The notes: generated from the sequence alone by a model not told the origin. DNA of 64,000 nucleotides from Flavobacterium solisilvae (GCF_012911605.1 NZ_JAAMPT010000206.1:1-64000); one strand, 5' to 3'. Shown: positions 47,975 through 59,092, counted from the first letter of the stretch. Numbers and translations are program-made.

Positions 47975-48612
47975 TAGTATTTTGTATTTATCAATTCAAT
48001 CGTTGCACGGTGAAGTTTAATTTTTCCTTCATTTTCGGCAGCTTTTAGCAATCTTGAAATTACTACTCGCGAAGTATGTAAATCATAAGCAATTTCCTGA
48101 TGCGTTGCATTGATTTCTTTGGTATTATTGATTTTAGCTTTTTCTACAAGATAATTCAGCAATCGTTCATCCATATTCATAAATGCCAAATTATCTATTG
48201 CCGAAAGCATTTCTTTCAATCGGTTGTTATAACTATTGAAAACATAATTTCGCCACGATTTGTATTTTCCAAGCCATTCTTCCATGTTTTCCACCGGAAT
48301 CATAATCACTTGTCCGTTGGTTTCGGCAACAGCTCGAATTTCACTTTTAGTATTTCCAAGGCAACACGCCATTGTCATAGCACAAGTATCGCCTTTTTCT
48401 ATAAAATACAACAACAACTCGCCTTCATCAAAATCCTCTCTCAAAATTTTTATCGCACCAGAAATCAGCAAAGGCATTTTCTTTATATAATCACCAAAAT
48501 CAATCAAAACATCGTGTTCTTTGAAATCTTTCAGCAATGAAACTCTGACGATATCATCAATTAATTTTTCCTCAAAAATGTATCCGTAAGTTTGTTGAAG
48601 CAGTTCTTTCAT
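47974..48612 (-). CDS. Crp/Fnr-family transcriptional regulator with Cys-rich sensor domain
   Basis: A 212-residue regulator with an N-terminal cyclic-nucleotide-binding-like domain (about 20-130) and a C-terminal winged helix-turn-helix (ATHQEIAYDLHTSRVVISRLLKAAENEGKI, about 165-195). It lacks the N-terminal four-cysteine Fnr iron-sulfur set but carries Cys77, Cys83 and Cys84 in DTCAMTMACCLG, which could sense persulfide, redox state or a cofactor. It is the first gene of the sulfur group and overlaps tauE by one base. It is the likely reader of the GTnACAnnTGTnAC sites at 45307 and 47147. Confidence 0.88.
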   Translation of the reverse strand: MKELLQQTYGYIFEEKLIDDIVRVSLLKDFKEHDVLIDFGDYIKKMPLLISGAIKILREDFDEGELLLYFIEKGDTCAMTMACCLGNTKSEIRAVAETNGQVIMIPVENMEEWLGKYKSWRNYVFNSYNNRLKEMLSAIDNLAFMNMDERLLNYLVEKAKINNTKEINATHQEIAYDLHTSRVVISRLLKAAENEGKIKLHRATIELINTKY

Positions 48613-48769
48613 CTAAAAAAATTTTCGAAATGTAAATTTCTGTAAAAAAGTACAAAGAATGATTATTGATTGCTTAAAAAGAAAATATATTTTCAACTTT
48701 TTATAATAATTTTAATATTCGCAACGTTTATATTGTAGTAAATTGCACGCTAAATAGATATTAGAAACT

Positions 48770-50323
48770 ATGGATAATATAAAAATACTTTGGGTTGATG
48801 ATGAAATTGATTTGTTAAAACCACACATACTTTTTTTGGAGAAAAAAAACTATGAAGTTACAACTTGCAACAACGGTCGTGATGCTATTGATATTTTTGC
48901 CGAAAATAATTTTGACATCGTTTTTCTTGACGAAAACATGCCTGGAATGAGTGGTTTAGAAACTTTATCTGAAATGAAAGAGAAAAAATCGTCCACGCCG
49001 GTGATTATGATTACCAAAAGTGAGGAAGAATATATCATGGAAGAAGCCATTGGTTCTAAAATTGCCGATTATCTTATCAAACCAGTAAATCCGAACCAAA
49101 TTTTGTTGAGTCTAAAGAAAAACTTAGACCATTCGAGATTAGTTTCAGAAAAAACAACCTTGGATTACCAAAAAGAATTCCGAAAAATTGCAATGGATAT
49201 GACGATGGTTCGAACCTATGAAGATTGGGTTGAATTGTACAAAAAATTACTTTTTTGGGAATTGGAACTCGAAAACATCAACGATCAAAGCATGTTTGAA
49301 ATTTTGGAAAGCCAAAAAGTAGAAGCCAATTTTCAATTTGGAAAATTCATCGAACGAAACTACGAAGATTGGTTCAATGCAAAAGCAGAGAAACCAATAC
49401 AATCACATACTTTATTTAGAGAATTAGTTGTTCCTGAATTGGTTAAAAAAGACAAACCGGTACTCTTTGTAGTCATCGACAATCTCCGTTACGACCAATG
49501 GAAAGCCATGGAAAGTGTTGTTGCCAATCATTATAAACTGGAAAAAGAAGTTCCCTATTTTGCTATTTTGCCAACTGCAACACAATATGCACGAAACGCC
49601 ATTTTTTCGGGATTATTACCTGCCGATATGGAAAAACAATTCCCGCAATATTGGAAAAATGACGTGGAAGAAGGCGGAAAAAATCTTTATGAAGCCGAAT
49701 TTTTAACAGCTCATTTAAAACGTTTGGGCTTAAACATTAAGCAAGATTACTTTAAAATTACTAATCTATCCAGCGGAAAAAAATTAGCCGAAAACTTCAA
49801 AGGGCTAAAAGACAACAATTTAGTTACAGTAGTTTACAATTTTGTTGATATGCTTTCTCATGCTAAAACTGAAATGGATGTTGTAAAAGAATTAGCTTCA
49901 GATGATAAAGCATATCGTTCTTTGACTTTAAGTTGGTTTAAAAATTCTCCGCTTTTGGAAATTATTCAACAAGCGCAAAAATTGGGTTTCAAACTAATTA
50001 TAACAACCGATCACGGAACAATTAACGTTAAAAATCCATCAAAAGTAATTGGAGACAAAAACACCAGCTTAAATTTACGCTACAAAACTGGAAGAAGTTT
50101 GACTTATGAAGACAAAGATGTTTATGCAGTAAAAGATCCAAAAAAAATCGGTTTACCAGCAATAAACATGAGTAGTTCTTATATTTTTGCAAAAAATGAC
50201 TTGTTTTTGGCTTATGTCAACAACTATAACCATTATGTAAGTTACTATCGAAATACGTATCAACACGGCGGAATTTCATTGGAAGAAATGATAGTACCGT
50301 TTTTAGTTTTTAATCCGAAATAA
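48770..50323 (+). CDS. porX: T9SS regulator PorX (response regulator with PglZ domain)
   Basis: A 517-residue PorX-type protein. The N-terminal receiver domain has the acidic pocket near Asp10-Asp11-Glu12 (WVDDE), phospho-acceptor Asp54 (FLDENMPG), Thr82 region (MITKS) and Lys104 (LIKPVNP). After a helical linker, a PglZ/alkaline-phosphatase-like domain follows (about 200-517), with FVVIDNLRYDQWKAME and TTDHGT as metal-site segments. PorX acts with the PorY kinase and an ECF sigma factor to control type IX secretion, and has phosphodiesterase activity. A T9SS cargo gene is present at 17.3 kb. tsaE and ald follow, a common Bacteroidota order. Confidence 0.94.
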   Translation: MDNIKILWVDDEIDLLKPHILFLEKKNYEVTTCNNGRDAIDIFAENNFDIVFLDENMPGMSGLETLSEMKEKKSSTPVIMITKSEEEYIMEEAIGSKIADYLIKPVNPNQILLSLKKNLDHSRLVSEKTTLDYQKEFRKIAMDMTMVRTYEDWVELYKKLLFWELELENINDQSMFEILESQKVEANFQFGKFIERNYEDWFNAKAEKPIQSHTLFRELVVPELVKKDKPVLFVVIDNLRYDQWKAMESVVANHYKLEKEVPYFAILPTATQYARNAIFSGLLPADMEKQFPQYWKNDVEEGGKNLYEAEFLTAHLKRLGLNIKQDYFKITNLSSGKKLAENFKGLKDNNLVTVVYNFVDMLSHAKTEMDVVKELASDDKAYRSLTLSWFKNSPLLEIIQQAQKLGFKLIITTDHGTINVKNPSKVIGDKNTSLNLRYKTGRSLTYEDKDVYAVKDPKKIGLPAINMSSSYIFAKNDLFLAYVNNYNHYVSYYRNTYQHGGISLEEMIVPFLVFNPK

Positions 50324-50325
50324 AA

Positions 50326-50432
50326 AGTGATTAGTGAAGAGTGAAAAGTAAATAGTATATAGCAAAAAAAAGTTTTTACTTTTCACTATTTACTTTTCAC
50401 TCTTCACTCTTCACTATTTACTAATTACTTAA
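50326..50432. repeat. Long palindrome of AGTGATTAGTGAAGAGTG-type heptamers
   Basis: The left arm AGTGATTAGTGAAGAGTGAA (50328) continuing AAGTAAATAGT pairs with the right arm ACTATTTACTTTTCACTCTTC, after which the heptamer-like units ACTCTTC and ACTATTTACTAATTACT repeat. About 30-nt stem. It lies between porX and tsaE. Confidence 0.75.
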
Positions 50433-50435
50433 AAT

Positions 50436-50843
50436 ATGGAAATAACATTTTCATTAGACGAAATACAACAAGTTGCGCAAAAAATAATTGCTGAAAATCC
50501 GCAAAAAGTTATTCTTTTTCACGGACAAATGGGCGCAGGAAAAACTACTTTAATCAAAGCTTTAGCAAAAGAACTTGGCGTTACCGATGCAACAAGTAGT
50601 CCAACTTTTTCTTTAGTCAATGAATACAAAACCGCTAATGGCGATTTGTTATATCATTTTGATGTGTATCGTTTAAAAAGTGAAAGCGAAGCTTTGGATT
50701 TTGGCATTGACGAATATTTATATTCTGGAAATTGGTGTTTTATTGAATGGTCAGAAAAAATTCCGAACTTATTACCTGATGATTATTCTGAAATCACCAT
50801 AAAAATATCCGATAACGGCAATCGACACTTGATTTTTCAATAG
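50436..50843 (+). CDS. tsaE: tRNA threonylcarbamoyladenosine biosynthesis ATPase TsaE
   Basis: A 135-residue P-loop ATPase of the TsaBDE complex for the t6A modification at position 37 of ANN-decoding tRNAs. Walker A is HGQMGAGKTTLIKALAKELG (about 29-48), followed by SSPTFSLVNEY (the family's switch region), LYHFDVYRLKSESEALDFGIDEYL and WCFIEWSEKI. The length is just below typical 140-155. The start is ATG, immediately after the repeat palindrome. Confidence 0.94.
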   Translation: MEITFSLDEIQQVAQKIIAENPQKVILFHGQMGAGKTTLIKALAKELGVTDATSSPTFSLVNEYKTANGDLLYHFDVYRLKSESEALDFGIDEYLYSGNWCFIEWSEKIPNLLPDDYSEITIKISDNGNRHLIFQ

Positions 50844-50933
50844 TAAGATTGCGGTTGATTTTTGATTTTGACATTGAAATTGAAATTGAAATTGTTTTTT
50901 TCGTAATTTGTGCCATAATTGATTACAACAACA

Positions 50934-52127
50934 ATGGCAAAAACACCTTTTACCAAAGAACAATTACTTCCACAGGAAGAAAAACTAGAAATCTATCGTC
51001 ATAAAAGTGAGCTATTTATAGGAATTCCAAAAGAAACTTCCTATCAAGAAAGAAGAATTTGCTTGACTCCAGATGCTGTAAATTCTTTGGTTTCTCATGG
51101 TCATAAAGTAATGATTGAAGCTGGTGCAGGATTAAGTTCTAGTTATACTGATAAAGAATATAGCGATGCTGGTGCAGCAATTACTAATGATACCAAGAAA
51201 GTTTTTAGTTGCCCAATTATTCTAAAAGTTGAACCATTAACCATTGCAGAAATTGAAATGGTTGCTCAAAATGCCATTGTAATTTCGGCTATTCAATTAA
51301 AAACTCGTAAAAAAGAATACTTCGAATTATTATCCAAGAAAAAAGTTACCGCTTTGGCATTTGAATACATCAAAGACGAAGATGGTTCATATCCTGCGGT
51401 AAAATCGTTGAGCGAAATTGCCGGAACAGCTTCTATTTTAATTGCTGCTGAATTGATGATTAATAACGAATTTGGAAAAGGATTGCTATTAGGAAATATT
51501 ACTGGCGTTCCACCTACTGATGTTGTTATTCTTGGCGCTGGAACGGTTGGCGAATTTGCTGCTAAAACCGCGCTTGGACTTGGCGCACATGTTAAAGTTT
51601 TTGATAATTCGATTACCAAATTAAGACGACTACAAAATAATTTGAACCAACGTATTTTCACTTCAACCATTCAACCAAAGTCACTTCTCAAAGCTTTACG
51701 AAGATGTGATGTTGCTATTGGTGCGATGCGCGGCAAAGATCGTTGTCCAGTTGTAGTTACTGAAACGATGGTGGAACACATGAAAAAAGGTGCTGTAATT
51801 GTTGATGTTAGTATCGATACTGGTGGATGTTTTGAAACTTCGGAAGTTACTACTCATGAATCGCCAACGTTTATAAAAAATAACGTAATTCATTATTGCG
51901 TTCCAAACATTCCTTCAAGATATTCTAAAACAGCTTCGCTTTCTATAAGCAATATCATTACGCCATATTTATTACAAATTGCCGAAGATGGCGGATTAGA
52001 AAGTGCTATTCGTTGCAACAAAGGTTTGAAAAATGGCGTTTATCTTTATCACGGAATTTTGACTAACAAAGCCATTGGCGATTGGTTCAATTTGCCAGAT
52101 AACGATATTAATTTGATTGTTTTCTAA
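50934..52127 (+). CDS. ald: Alanine dehydrogenase
   Basis: A 397-residue NAD-dependent alanine dehydrogenase/PNT-family enzyme, converting L-alanine to pyruvate and ammonia reversibly. It shows GIPKETSYQERRICLTPDAV at the start (substrate Arg/Lys), HGHKVMIEAGAG, the Rossmann motif VVILGAGTVGEFAAKTALGLGAHVKVFDNS, and SIDTGGCFETSEVTTHESPTF near the active site. It is slightly longer than Bacillus Ald (about 370) with an extra 30-residue N terminus, as in other Bacteroidota. The ATG at 50934 is preferred to a TTG at 50919. Confidence 0.9.
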   Translation: MAKTPFTKEQLLPQEEKLEIYRHKSELFIGIPKETSYQERRICLTPDAVNSLVSHGHKVMIEAGAGLSSSYTDKEYSDAGAAITNDTKKVFSCPIILKVEPLTIAEIEMVAQNAIVISAIQLKTRKKEYFELLSKKKVTALAFEYIKDEDGSYPAVKSLSEIAGTASILIAAELMINNEFGKGLLLGNITGVPPTDVVILGAGTVGEFAAKTALGLGAHVKVFDNSITKLRRLQNNLNQRIFTSTIQPKSLLKALRRCDVAIGAMRGKDRCPVVVTETMVEHMKKGAVIVDVSIDTGGCFETSEVTTHESPTFIKNNVIHYCVPNIPSRYSKTASLSISNIITPYLLQIAEDGGLESAIRCNKGLKNGVYLYHGILTNKAIGDWFNLPDNDINLIVF

Positions 52128-52166
52128 TAATTCATTTCTTTTCACTCCGATTTCGATTTTTACTTA

Positions 52167-52174
52167 TACTTTTG
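52167..52174 (+). promoter_or_regulatory. -7 promoter element of the DUF4258 gene
   Basis: TACTTTTG, a perfect match 17 bp upstream of the ATG at 52191. Confidence 0.6.
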
Positions 52175-52190
52175 CAAAAAAAATAATTGT

Positions 52191-52565
52191 ATGAGATTAA
52201 GATATCGTTTTGGTTATTATTTGGTAGGCTTTTTTATGGGTATGTTTGTCGTTGCTATTATTTGGAGCGGAAAAGATACACGTTGTAATTATTTTCCAAA
52301 TGCCCGAGTTTTAAATGACCTTAGAAACAAACCTTTTCACTATGACATTGAAGCATCAAGACGACTTTCAGAAGATTGGGTTGATTCTACAGATGTTAAA
52401 AACACGCTAACTCACGGTGATGTAGATTTTGATAAAAGTAATATCAAAACCGATGGCGGAAAGTTGTATATCATTTATGGAAAGAATAAGAAAAATGAAG
52501 ATATAACGTTAGAAGTTATCAACTACGAAAAGAAAGCTGTTTTAAGAAACATTATTAAAGAATAA
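52191..52565 (+). CDS. DUF4258 domain-containing membrane-anchored protein
   Basis: A 124-residue protein with one N-terminal helix (about 8-26, YLVGFFMGMFVVAIIW) and a soluble domain of the DUF4258 type (FHYDIEASRRLSEDWVDSTDVKNTLTHGDVDF followed by YIIYGKNKKNEDITLEVINYEKKAVLRNI). Some DUF4258 members resemble small toxins or nuclease-like folds, but this exported-side or cytoplasm-side anchored form has no known role. It is monocistronic with its own promoter and terminator. Confidence 0.75.
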   Translation: MRLRYRFGYYLVGFFMGMFVVAIIWSGKDTRCNYFPNARVLNDLRNKPFHYDIEASRRLSEDWVDSTDVKNTLTHGDVDFDKSNIKTDGGKLYIIYGKNKKNEDITLEVINYEKKAVLRNIIKE

Positions 52566-52618
52566 TTCATTCACTTTATTTTCAAAATAGATTAAGATTA
52601 AATTTTCATTATTAGATA

Positions 52619-52656
52619 TAAAAAAAGGTTGCCAAAATTGGCAACCTTTTTTTGTA
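52619..52656. terminator. Bidirectional rho-independent terminator
   Basis: AAAAAGGTTGCCAA/TTGGCAACCTTTTT hairpin with A and T tracts, between the convergent DUF4258 and secDF genes. Confidence 0.92.
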
Positions 52657-52670
52657 TGATTTTAAAAGAC

Positions 52671-55646
52671 TTATGCTTGTTCTCCTGCGTGTCTTTTTTC
52701 GATTTCTTCGATATCCTTTTTGCTAACTGAATCTACTAAGATTGGCGTTGCAATAAACAATGATGAATAGGTACCAACGAAAATACCAATCAACATAGCA
52801 AAGATAAATCCTCTAATTGATTCTCCACCAAAGATAAACATGATTAACAATACTAAAATCATCGTTAATGATGTATTGATTGTTCTTGACAATGTTGTAT
52901 TAATCGAAGCGTTTACCACATCTTTGAAACTTCCTTTCAAGTTACCAGCAAGGAATTCACGAACACGGTCAAATACAATTACGGTATCATTCATCGAGTA
53001 ACCAATAACGGTTAAGATTGCCGCAATGAAGTGTTGATCCATTTCCATGTGGAAAGGCATGTATTTGTATAACAATGAATAAATTCCTAATACAAAAATA
53101 ACGTCGTGCAAAATAGCTGCTGTTGCACCTAATGCATATTGCCATTTACGGAACGAGAATGCAAGATATAAACCTACAACTGCCATTGCTCCAATAACTG
53201 CCCAGAACGAGTTAGTTTTAATATCCGCAGAAATAGCTGCACCAACTTTTGACGATTGTAAAATACCTGTTGTTTTACCGTCATACGTATTTATAAAATT
53301 TTCATAAGTTAAATTATCTGAAAAATATTTTTTCAAAGATGAATAAAGCTTTTCATTTACTTCTTTATCTACCTCAACACCTTCTTCTTTAATTTTATAT
53401 TTAGTAGTGATTTTTAACTGATCATCTTCACCAAATACTTTTGCTTCAACCGCTACACCAAAAACCGCAGATAATTCTTCTGAAACTTGAGTTGGCTCTA
53501 CTGGTTTTTCAAATTTTACTTGGAAAGTTCTTCCTCCTACGAAATCAACACCTTCGTCTAATCCGTTAACAAAGAATGAAACACAACTTACAATTACAAC
53601 TACTGCTGAAATACCATAAGACCATTTTTTTATACCGATGAAATCGTAGTGGAAGTTAGTAAACCAATTTTTAGTTGTTGGTGTAGCAAACATCAAACTT
53701 CTATTAGCAGCAATATCTCTATCGATAAATATTCTAGCAATAAAGATTGAAGTAAATAACGAAGTGAAAATACCAATTAATAACGTTGTAGCAAAACCTT
53801 GAATTGGTCCAGTTCCAAAGATAAATAAAATTGCTCCTGTTAATACGTGAGTAACGTTAGCATCAATAATGGCACGCATTGCTCCTTTCCATCCATAAGC
53901 AGCTTCTACAGCTTCTGATAAAGACTTACCTTCGCGAAGTTCTTCTTTTGCTCTTTCATATATAATAATGTTAGCATCAACCGCAGTACCTAATGTTAAC
54001 ACGATACCAGCAATACCAGGTAAAGTTAATACAGCACCTAAACTTGCTAAAATTCCAAATAAGAAAAGTAAGTTTACTAATAACGCAGCATTAGCATACC
54101 AACCTGCTCTACCATAATAGAACACCATCCATAAACATACTAATAGAAAACCAGCAACCGATGAAATCATACCTGCGTCAATTGCTTTTTGTCCTAATGA
54201 TGGACCAACAACTTCCGATTGAACAATTTCTGCTGCAGCAGGTAATTTACCAGCTCTTAAAACGTTAGCTAAATCTTTAGATTCAGCTACTGTAAAGTTT
54301 CCTGAAATTTCAGAACGTCCACCAGCAATTGGTCCAGAAGAAACACCTGGAGCAGAATAAACCACATCATCAAGTGCAATAGCGATGAAACTTTTTTGAG
54401 TAAAAGCTCTACCTGTTAATTCTTCCCAAACTCTTCCACCTTGACCGTTCATTTGCATAGAAACTGATGGTTTACCCATTTGATCAAAACTATCTTTAGC
54501 ATCAACTATAACGCCACCACTTAGTGGTGCAACATCATCTCTGTTACCTTTTAATGCATATAAATCAACCGTTTCTGTAGATTTTTTTGTTTTAGCATCA
54601 ACAATTGAAACTGGTTTTCCCCAAACAAATTTTACATTCTTTTTGTCTGCCGGAATTAAAGCACGAATTTCTGGTCTTTTGAAATAACCGTTGATTGCCG
54701 CAGTATCTTTTACATTGAAAACCGCTAAAACTGGTCCGCCACCTTGACCAACTAATTTGTCAAACAATGGATTATTTCCTGTTTTTGTTGCAGCAGTATC
54801 AGCATCTTTATCTGTCAATAACTTTGTTAATGAGTCTTGTGGTTTTGCAACTTCTTTAACTTCTGATTTTACAGTAGCTTTCAAAGCTTCGTTTGCACCA
54901 CCAAGAAATTGACCAAATTCTTCTGCTTTATAGGTTTCCCAAAACTCTAATTCAGCTTTGCTAGAAACTAATTTTTTAATACGATCTACATCTTTTGCAC
55001 CCGGCAACTCGATTAAAATTCTACCGGTTTGACCAAGTTTAGCAATATTAGGTTGTGTTACACCAAATTTATCGATACGACTTCTTAAAACTCCAAAAGC
55101 AGATTCTACCGATTCGTCAACTTTTCTTCTAAGAACCTTTTTTACTTGGTCGTCAGACATATTGAAGTTAATCTCATCTGATAAGTTTTTGTTAGCAAAA
55201 ATATCTGGAGAAGCTAATTTTGCAGTTCCTTTATTGGCATCAAATGCTTCAAAGAAAGCATCTAAATAACTTTGATTACCTCTTTGGTTAGCTGTTGCAT
55301 CTTCTAACGCTTTATTGAAAGCTGGGTTTTTAGAATTATTAGACAAACCTTTCAATACATCTTTAACCGAAATTTGAAGAATTACGTTAATTCCTCCTTC
55401 AAGGTCAAGACCTTTATTAATTTGTTTATCTTTTACTTCATTGTAAGTAAAATTAGTAAACCCTAAATTGAATACTTCTTCTTTCCCAATTGAATCAAGA
55501 TATTTGATTTCCTTGTCAGGATTTCCACCTGCGAAAGCTTTTGCATCATTTTTTACTTTGTTTGCCACAAAAGTGAAAGAAAGTTGGTAGATACTCACCA
55601 ATGCAAATAGAATTGCGAAAAATTTAACTAGTCCTTTATTCTGCAT
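52671..55646 (-). CDS. secDF: Fused protein translocase subunit SecDF
   Basis: A 991-residue fused SecD-SecF inner-membrane protein that uses the proton gradient to help Sec-dependent export. The N-terminal SecD half has one helix, a large periplasmic P1 region (GLDLEGGINVILQI, RIDKFGVTQPNI, LPGAKDVDRIKKLV) and five helices (GTAVDANIIIYERAKEEL). The SecF half starts near NWFTNFHYDFIGIKKWSY and ends with GYSMNDTVIVFDRVRE. Compared with other fused SecDF proteins it contains an expanded P1 segment (KEVAKPQDSLTKLL, a low-complexity insert at about 265-300), as in other Bacteroidota. Confidence 0.96.
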   Translation of the reverse strand: MQNKGLVKFFAILFALVSIYQLSFTFVANKVKNDAKAFAGGNPDKEIKYLDSIGKEEVFNLGFTNFTYNEVKDKQINKGLDLEGGINVILQISVKDVLKGLSNNSKNPAFNKALEDATANQRGNQSYLDAFFEAFDANKGTAKLASPDIFANKNLSDEINFNMSDDQVKKVLRRKVDESVESAFGVLRSRIDKFGVTQPNIAKLGQTGRILIELPGAKDVDRIKKLVSSKAELEFWETYKAEEFGQFLGGANEALKATVKSEVKEVAKPQDSLTKLLTDKDADTAATKTGNNPLFDKLVGQGGGPVLAVFNVKDTAAINGYFKRPEIRALIPADKKNVKFVWGKPVSIVDAKTKKSTETVDLYALKGNRDDVAPLSGGVIVDAKDSFDQMGKPSVSMQMNGQGGRVWEELTGRAFTQKSFIAIALDDVVYSAPGVSSGPIAGGRSEISGNFTVAESKDLANVLRAGKLPAAAEIVQSEVVGPSLGQKAIDAGMISSVAGFLLVCLWMVFYYGRAGWYANAALLVNLLFLFGILASLGAVLTLPGIAGIVLTLGTAVDANIIIYERAKEELREGKSLSEAVEAAYGWKGAMRAIIDANVTHVLTGAILFIFGTGPIQGFATTLLIGIFTSLFTSIFIARIFIDRDIAANRSLMFATPTTKNWFTNFHYDFIGIKKWSYGISAVVVIVSCVSFFVNGLDEGVDFVGGRTFQVKFEKPVEPTQVSEELSAVFGVAVEAKVFGEDDQLKITTKYKIKEEGVEVDKEVNEKLYSSLKKYFSDNLTYENFINTYDGKTTGILQSSKVGAAISADIKTNSFWAVIGAMAVVGLYLAFSFRKWQYALGATAAILHDVIFVLGIYSLLYKYMPFHMEMDQHFIAAILTVIGYSMNDTVIVFDRVREFLAGNLKGSFKDVVNASINTTLSRTINTSLTMILVLLIMFIFGGESIRGFIFAMLIGIFVGTYSSLFIATPILVDSVSKKDIEEIEKRHAGEQA

Positions 55647-55772
55647 TATTACTAAAAATTAATTATTCTCTTGGTTATTGTTTTGAGCTTCAAAAGAAAC
55701 AAACCATTGACATTCAAATCTTTACAAATCAAAGAAATAAAATTACAATTGTTCCCTTTTTTTGAAACGTGC

Positions 55773-55780
55773 AAATATAT
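55773..55780 (-). promoter_or_regulatory. -7 promoter element of secDF
   Basis: Minus strand TATATTTG, a perfect match about 127 bp upstream of the secDF ATG, leaving a long leader of unknown purpose. Confidence 0.5.
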
Positions 55781-55819
55781 AATTCTAAGTGTGATTAACC
55801 AATATTTTGTTAATTAATA

Positions 55820-55856
55820 TCAAAAAAAAAGACTGCAAAATTTGCAGTCTTTTATC
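55820..55856 (-). terminator. Terminator of mdh
   Basis: AAAAGACTGCAAA/TTTGCAGTCTTTT hairpin, read on the minus strand after the mdh stop, followed by a T tract. Confidence 0.9.
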
Positions 55857-55876
55857 AATTACCTTAATATAAAGTA

Positions 55877-56809
55877 TTACAAATGCGATTTCAAATCATT
55901 ATTCATGTTTCTAACGGCATCAGCACTTTTTGCAAACAATGCTTTTTCAGCATCATTTAAGTTGATGTCAACGATTTTTTCCACACCGTTTTTACCGATG
56001 ATACATGGAACACCGATACAAATATCGCTTTGACCATATTCACCTTCTAAATAAACTGAACAAGGAATCATTTTCTTTTGGTCATTCAAAATAGCATCAA
56101 CCAAATAAGAAACACTTGCACCTGGTGCATACCAAGCCGAAGTTCCTAATAAACCTGTTAAAGTTGCACCGCCAACCATAGTATCAGCAGCAACTTTTGC
56201 TAATTCTTCTTCTGATAAAAATTGAGAAACCGGAACACCATTATAAGAAGCCAATCTAGTTAAAGGAATCATTGTTGTATCACCATGACCACCAATTACC
56301 ATTCCTTGAATATCGTTAGCCGGTTTATCCAATGCCAATGATAAATAGGTTTTAAAACGAGAACTATCAAGCGTTCCACCCATTCCGATAATACGGTTTT
56401 TAGGTAAACCTAATGATTTGAATGCTAAATAAGTCATCGTATCCATTGGGTTAGATACAATCACAAAAATAGCGTTTGGTGAATGTTTTAATAAATTTTC
56501 AGCCACACCTTTTACAATTCCGGCGTTGATACCAATCAATTCTTCACGAGTCATTCCTGGTTTTCTTGGAACTCCCGATGTAATTACCACTACATCACTT
56601 CCAGCAGTTTTTGCGTAATCATTTGTACTACCAACTACTTTAGTATTAAAACCTAAAGTCGTTTGCGTTTGCGTAATATCTAACGCTTTTCCTTCTGCAA
56701 AACCTTCTCTAATATCAACCAACACAATTTCGCTGGCAATTCTTCTGTAAGCAATAGCATCAGCACATGTTGCGCCAACGTTTCCTGCTCCTACAATCGT
56801 AACTTTCAT
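55877..56809 (-). CDS. mdh: Malate dehydrogenase
   Basis: A 310-residue NAD-dependent malate dehydrogenase of the LDH-like type (TCA cycle). The Rossmann motif VGAGNVGATCADAIAYRR opens the protein, Asp at the end of beta 2 (LVDI) indicates NAD, the R-x-x-R mobile loop reads GVPRKPGMTREEL, and the catalytic His is in GGHGDTTMIP. Catalytic Arg residues are in RIIGMGGTLDSSRF. The length is normal. The terminator at 55820-55856 follows; repeat family 2 copy 2 lies upstream. Confidence 0.95.
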   Translation of the reverse strand: MKVTIVGAGNVGATCADAIAYRRIASEIVLVDIREGFAEGKALDITQTQTTLGFNTKVVGSTNDYAKTAGSDVVVITSGVPRKPGMTREELIGINAGIVKGVAENLLKHSPNAIFVIVSNPMDTMTYLAFKSLGLPKNRIIGMGGTLDSSRFKTYLSLALDKPANDIQGMVIGGHGDTTMIPLTRLASYNGVPVSQFLSEEELAKVAADTMVGGATLTGLLGTSAWYAPGASVSYLVDAILNDQKKMIPCSVYLEGEYGQSDICIGVPCIIGKNGVEKIVDINLNDAEKALFAKSADAVRNMNNDLKSHL

Positions 56810-56846
56810 TTTTGTATATTAATTTGTTGTTGTTTCTTTTCTTTTT

Positions 56847-56934
56847 GGGCAGCAATTCACGCTATCCGCTATATCTTTTTTAAAATTGCAAAAAAAGCAA
56901 TTTTAAAAAAGGATGCCGCTTCTATCGTGGCTGC

Positions 56935-56937
<3 letters not shown>
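56847..56937. repeat. Structured intergenic repeat family 2, copy 2
   Basis: About 90 nt with ends matching copy 1 (GGGCAGCAATTCACGCTATCC at the left, GCTTCTATCGTGGCTGC at the right). The centre is a perfect 14-nt hairpin, TTTTTTAAAATTGC and its complement, with a 7-A loop (56875-56909). The right end touches the gyrB stop codon. Confidence 0.8.
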
Positions 56938-58881
<1,944 letters not shown>

Positions 58882-58915
58882 TTATCGTAAAAAAATCTAT
58901 TTTTTGTCTAACACG

Positions 58916-58923
58916 CAAATATA
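58916..58923 (-). promoter_or_regulatory. -7 promoter element of gyrB
   Basis: Minus strand TATATTTG, a perfect match 41 bp upstream of the gyrB ATG. Confidence 0.6.
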
Positions 58924-58999
58924 TGAAAACACATAGGATTTACTATTAAAATTTACCTATAAAAGTGTTAAGTTATTAACATTTTGAGCCAGATTTCAA

Positions 59000-59037
59000 C
59001 AAAAAACGCCTGCCAAAAAATGACAAGCGTTTTTAAC
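59000..59037 (-). terminator. Imperfect terminator downstream of asnB
   Basis: AAAAACGC...TGCCA pairs imperfectly with TGACAAGCGTTTTT, flanked by A/T tracts. A second 8-bp hairpin (AAACCAAG/CTTGGTTT) sits at 59058-59082 closer to the asnB stop. Confidence 0.65.
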
Positions 59038-59092
59038 AAACAAACTAAACTTCAATCAAAACCAAGTTTCAACTCTTGGTTTACTTTTTATG

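Noticed and set aside
48100..48540. A 146-residue plus-strand frame opposite the Crp/Fnr regulator
   Set aside because: It is Phe/Ile/His-rich antisense composition with no domain; the opposite strand encodes a complete regulator.
50326..50432. A CRISPR-like array
   Set aside because: The units are short, degenerate and form a palindrome; there are no regular spacers and no cas genes.
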